This document shows, one piece after another, positions 61,036 through 64,000 of a DNA stretch of 64,000 bases. A program made the position numbers and the translations under genes. The DNA is from Solea solea (lineage: Eukaryota; Chordata; Actinopteri; Pleuronectiformes; Soleidae). Positions within the stretch are counted from its first letter, which is position 1, and each line of letters begins with the position of its first letter. The stretch is taken from the NCBI RefSeq assembly GCF_958295425.1, contig NC_081145.1:21870465-21934464 (forward strand), given 5' to 3'. The notes under the pieces are model-generated. The model searched no databases and was not told where the DNA came from. It saw only the letters and a program-made list of their open reading frames with translations.

Positions 61036-64000
61036 TACTAAACCTTCAATGTTCCTCGGCGTACTTGGTGAGATTTTCTCGGAAAAGTAACAGTTATTGG
61101 TTGTGAACTTTTGCCCGTCACTGAGCTCTGAACCCTCTCCCCCCTCCCTCGTCTCTCTCTCTCTCTCTCTCTCTCTGTCACACACACAGGGCTCCACACT
61201 TTTCTCCTGGTGGCGTCCAACGGTGGTGAAAAAGCAGCAGGAGGCTGAATTTCATAGCGAGATCTCAGAAGTGAAAGGCCTGTTATTGACTGCTCTCCAG
61301 ACTCACAACAGCAGACTCACAACTGCCAGGACTGAGATTTTCTCTGGTTAAATCATGCCTGCTACATATGGACAAGCTTGCCTTTCTTGTAAGACTGCAT
61401 TAACCAACCGCATGCTTTTGAATAAAAACACTGTGTGAGATTTTGGCAGAGACAAACCCCCTGTATCACACCTCCACTGGATTCTCTGGCTTCTGCGAAT
61501 CATCCATCAGACCCTTCTGTGTCGCGAATTCTTTAGGGGAAAGACAATGGATGATGGATATGGAGACCACTGATGATAATCACGGAAGCGCTAGCAGTGT
61601 GAACAGGGCACGCTGGCTGTGACCTTTTCCCATTAGGCCGACAGAGGTGGCAGGACGCAAACATCTGTTTCTGTATGTAGTTTATTGTGTCGCTATCATG
61701 TCTGTGGTCTTACATTGTACCATGTCCATTCTTGGTTTTGTGCCTTGTTTCATTAGTGTGATTAAGTCTGTGTGTAAATTTAAAAAAGGCCTGTCAGCGT
61801 GTCTATGTGGTAGCAGACAGCGGAGAGATTGTTACATGGCAGATTAGACCAATCTCATCACAGTAACACAACAAATTTGATCTCCAAATCCCTCCCCCCT
61901 CCCTCTCTCGCTCCCTCTCTCTCCCTGTCAAATAAACTTACACGATGACCGATTAGTTGGCTTGACCTGTACCTAGTTAGGATTTGGAAAACAGTATGTT
62001 CAGTACGTACAATAAAAAAAAGAAAAAAAAAAGAAGTCATATCAGAACAATCTGCTGTGGATGTAACTTGTGACATGTGTGGCCACATGTCACGAGTACA
62101 TATTACATGTAACCTTTAGGAAACAGATCAGCTGGTAACTATGTTTGTTTCATGTGTATATGGGAGTATATGTTGGGACTTTTTTCTTAGGAGATGAGAG
62201 TATATTATGCTAAATAATTAAATCTGTGTTTGAAAAAAAAAAAAAAACGTATACCACATTGGTGTTCATATAAGCAGCAGTGACGTCCAGCATCAATACC
62301 TGGAATTCTTTGGTGTGGTCAAGTATTGTCTGTTGTATTGAACTGCGAATGACTTTATTCTTCCCAAAATGCATCTTTGAGGAGCGCTCAACGTGTGACC
62401 GTCGCCATCATTTCTATGGCATCCTAGATCTGAAGCTCGGTGTTCATGGAGTTCATAGTGACGGTACCTCCCACAGGAACGCGTCTGAGTGTAGTGGTGT
62501 CGTAAAAAAACATGCTGTTATATTAAAGCCTGAAGCTGATAACGTACACTCAAAAATGCATTTTGGATTGATCAAAATATTAGATCCTACTATCTATGGC
62601 AGTTTAGACGCGAGACTTACTCTTCAGTCATCTTTAGGATGTACTCTTTTACATGAAGACTATTACATGCAGTGCTCAGTATTCTGATGGAGATACAGTT
62701 CTAGTAAAGTCAAAATCAAGCTATCAGGCATGTCGAATGTCGCTCTTTTAAATAAATAAATAAATATTATGAGCCGCAACGGGTCTGAGGTGTGAAATAC
62801 TGTATGTGGTCCCCCCCGTTTTCCTGTCCTATGTGAGGACCACGTGTCTCTGCATGACTGGTGCATGATGGAAGCCAGAAAATCGATCAAATTAGCAATT
62901 TCATGCATTGTCAAGAGAATGACTGTCCTTAAGTACTGTCCCTGTGTAGGTTTTGTTGTTGAGTGGTCTGAGAAGAGTGAGAAAACAGTGTTTTCGGGCT
63001 CAAGCATCCCAATCCATCCCACTTCAGTGCGTGAATCAACTGGCTCTAGGCAGGAAATAAGTCTGGGTGCCAAAAAAAAAAAAGCAAATATAATTATTGC
63101 CCGGTTGGTATACTGGGTGAAAACTCTACTGTATTCTGTATTTTTGTATAAATGTAAACAAACATAAATAAGATATGAATAAAGTACACGTATCCAAACT
63201 GTTCATTTATTGAGTTGTCTGTCCTTTTTGTCAGGCTGCACTGAAACATGGCTACCAGTAGGGATATAAAGAAAATCCGATTTTCTCTCATAATTTGTCA
63301 AAGTTTTGTCAGGGCATCGCAATTAACTCCAAGGATAACTTGGGAGAAAGCTATGCTAAAATAATCAGAAAAATGTCCTCTCAAATCTGGTGGGTCCCAT
63401 GTCTTGTCTAGATGATTTCAGCACTCCAATAACAAACAAACCTCCCTCCTGATCATATTTGTTAAAAAGAAATCACACCACAGGGAGCACTTGGCCTCAG
63501 GCCTCACGACTACTGCCACTTCAAAATGGTGCCAATATCGCACGCTTCGTTAGAACCTTGAGACTGTTATTGCTTTTATGCAACACTTAGCACATTAGAC
63601 AAATGAAAACAGACGCTTTACTGAATTATGACAGGCTATGTTTCATTCCCTGTCTGGAAAGAATGTCTAACACCTCCATAATAGTACAAGCGCTGAAACA
63701 TCAGGCTTTCATCCGGTCTTTTACTGCTCTATTTCACCCACGTGAACGATCAAGCTGCATTTACTGTTTTGTTAAAGTTATAACTCGGTTGTTAAAACTC
63801 GGCTTTCTTGGGGGGGGGATGCCAGCAACCAGAGCCAAAGCAATAGGCTATAATATCTACATCTATTCCTATAGCTGTATCTATATCTATATCATACATA
63901 AACTGTTTAGAAACAGAATGTGGCAAACTGATAAAAAAAAAAGCTTTTCTTCCAAGATTTTTTTTGCTGTGTTCTGTGTTGCTGTGGGGTCCACATAATA
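61036..64000 (+). other. kitlg: kitlg 3'UTR and downstream DNA
   Basis: No further coding exon was recognised. The stretch includes (CT)n at 61152-61178, a C/T-rich patch near 61895, A-rich runs at 62000-62040 and 62233, and several aataaa signals. Open frames such as 62280-62687 show no recognisable domain and are treated as chance. Confidence 0.6.
61421..61426 (+). terminator. Polyadenylation signal (AATAAA), candidate for kitlg
   Basis: aataaa lies about 390 bp after the terminal kitlg stop and could give a short 3'UTR. Further aataaa hexamers occur near 61931, 62751 and 63178, so a longer 3'UTR is equally possible; mammalian KITLG has a multi-kilobase 3'UTR. Confidence 0.45.

Noticed and set aside
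62280..62687. 135-codon open frame downstream of kitlg
   Set aside because: No family resemblance; it lies in probable 3'UTR and its composition is not convincingly coding.
63603..63998. 131-codon open frame at the window end
   Set aside because: It contains simple-sequence (atatct)n and homopolymer runs and no recognisable domain.
1..64000. CRISPR array, operon or prokaryotic mobile island
   Set aside because: Spliced vertebrate genes, microsatellites and fish transposons throughout; no direct repeats with regular unique spacers and no dense uninterrupted genes.

Overview
This window is vertebrate nuclear DNA, almost certainly from a ray-finned (teleost) fish. Coding sequence is a small minority, split into short exons with GT-AG introns. 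The non-coding DNA is full of microsatellites and repeat families typical of teleosts: tRNA-headed SINE-like repeats ending in ATCC/GGAT, L2-like and RTE-like LINE debris, a Tc1/mariner relic and several MITEs. No bacterial, plasmid, phage or CRISPR features are seen. Nearly all open frames longer than 60 codons are chance frames in introns or repeats.

Two protein-coding genes are supported, both on the + strand. (1) The 3' part of an SLC23 / nucleobase-ascorbate transporter (NAT) gene occupies 2791-14616 in six exons. Their phases join into one 319-codon frame ending in TAA. The 5' exons, roughly the first half of the protein, were not found and are probably upstream of the window. Its NAT signature begins with Gln, as in nucleobase transporters, and not with the Pro of vertebrate ascorbate transporters, so it is more likely an SLC23A4/SNBT1-like paralogue than a classical SVCT. 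(2) A complete kit ligand (stem cell factor, kitlg) gene runs from a 15-nt first coding exon (38793-38807, MKKSK) across an 18.9-kb intron to exons between 57670 and about 61035. It encodes a signal peptide, the four-helix cytokine domain, a short stalk, one transmembrane segment and a short cytoplasmic tail. The C-terminus can be made in two ways, because the donor site of the penultimate exon overlaps an in-frame stop codon.

Layout: 1-2790 is probable slc23 intron with LINE debris; 2791-14616 is slc23 exons and introns; 14617-38380 is 3'UTR plus intergenic DNA with many repeats and no recognisable gene; 38380-38807 is the kitlg promoter, 5'UTR and exon 1 at the edge of a GC-rich block; 38808-57669 is kitlg intron 1, with repeats and two stretches that resemble conserved regulatory DNA; 57670-61035 is the rest of the kitlg coding region; 61036-64000 is 3'UTR and downstream DNA.

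The two genes have no evident functional link: one is a membrane solute carrier, the other a growth factor for the Kit receptor on pigment cells, germ cells and blood cells. Points most worth a second look are the coherent loss of one of the two canonical SCF disulfides, the stop-codon/splice-donor overlap, the Gln-type NAT motif, the slc23-kitlg adjacency, and a MITE family present twice (34.5 kb and 47.1 kb).
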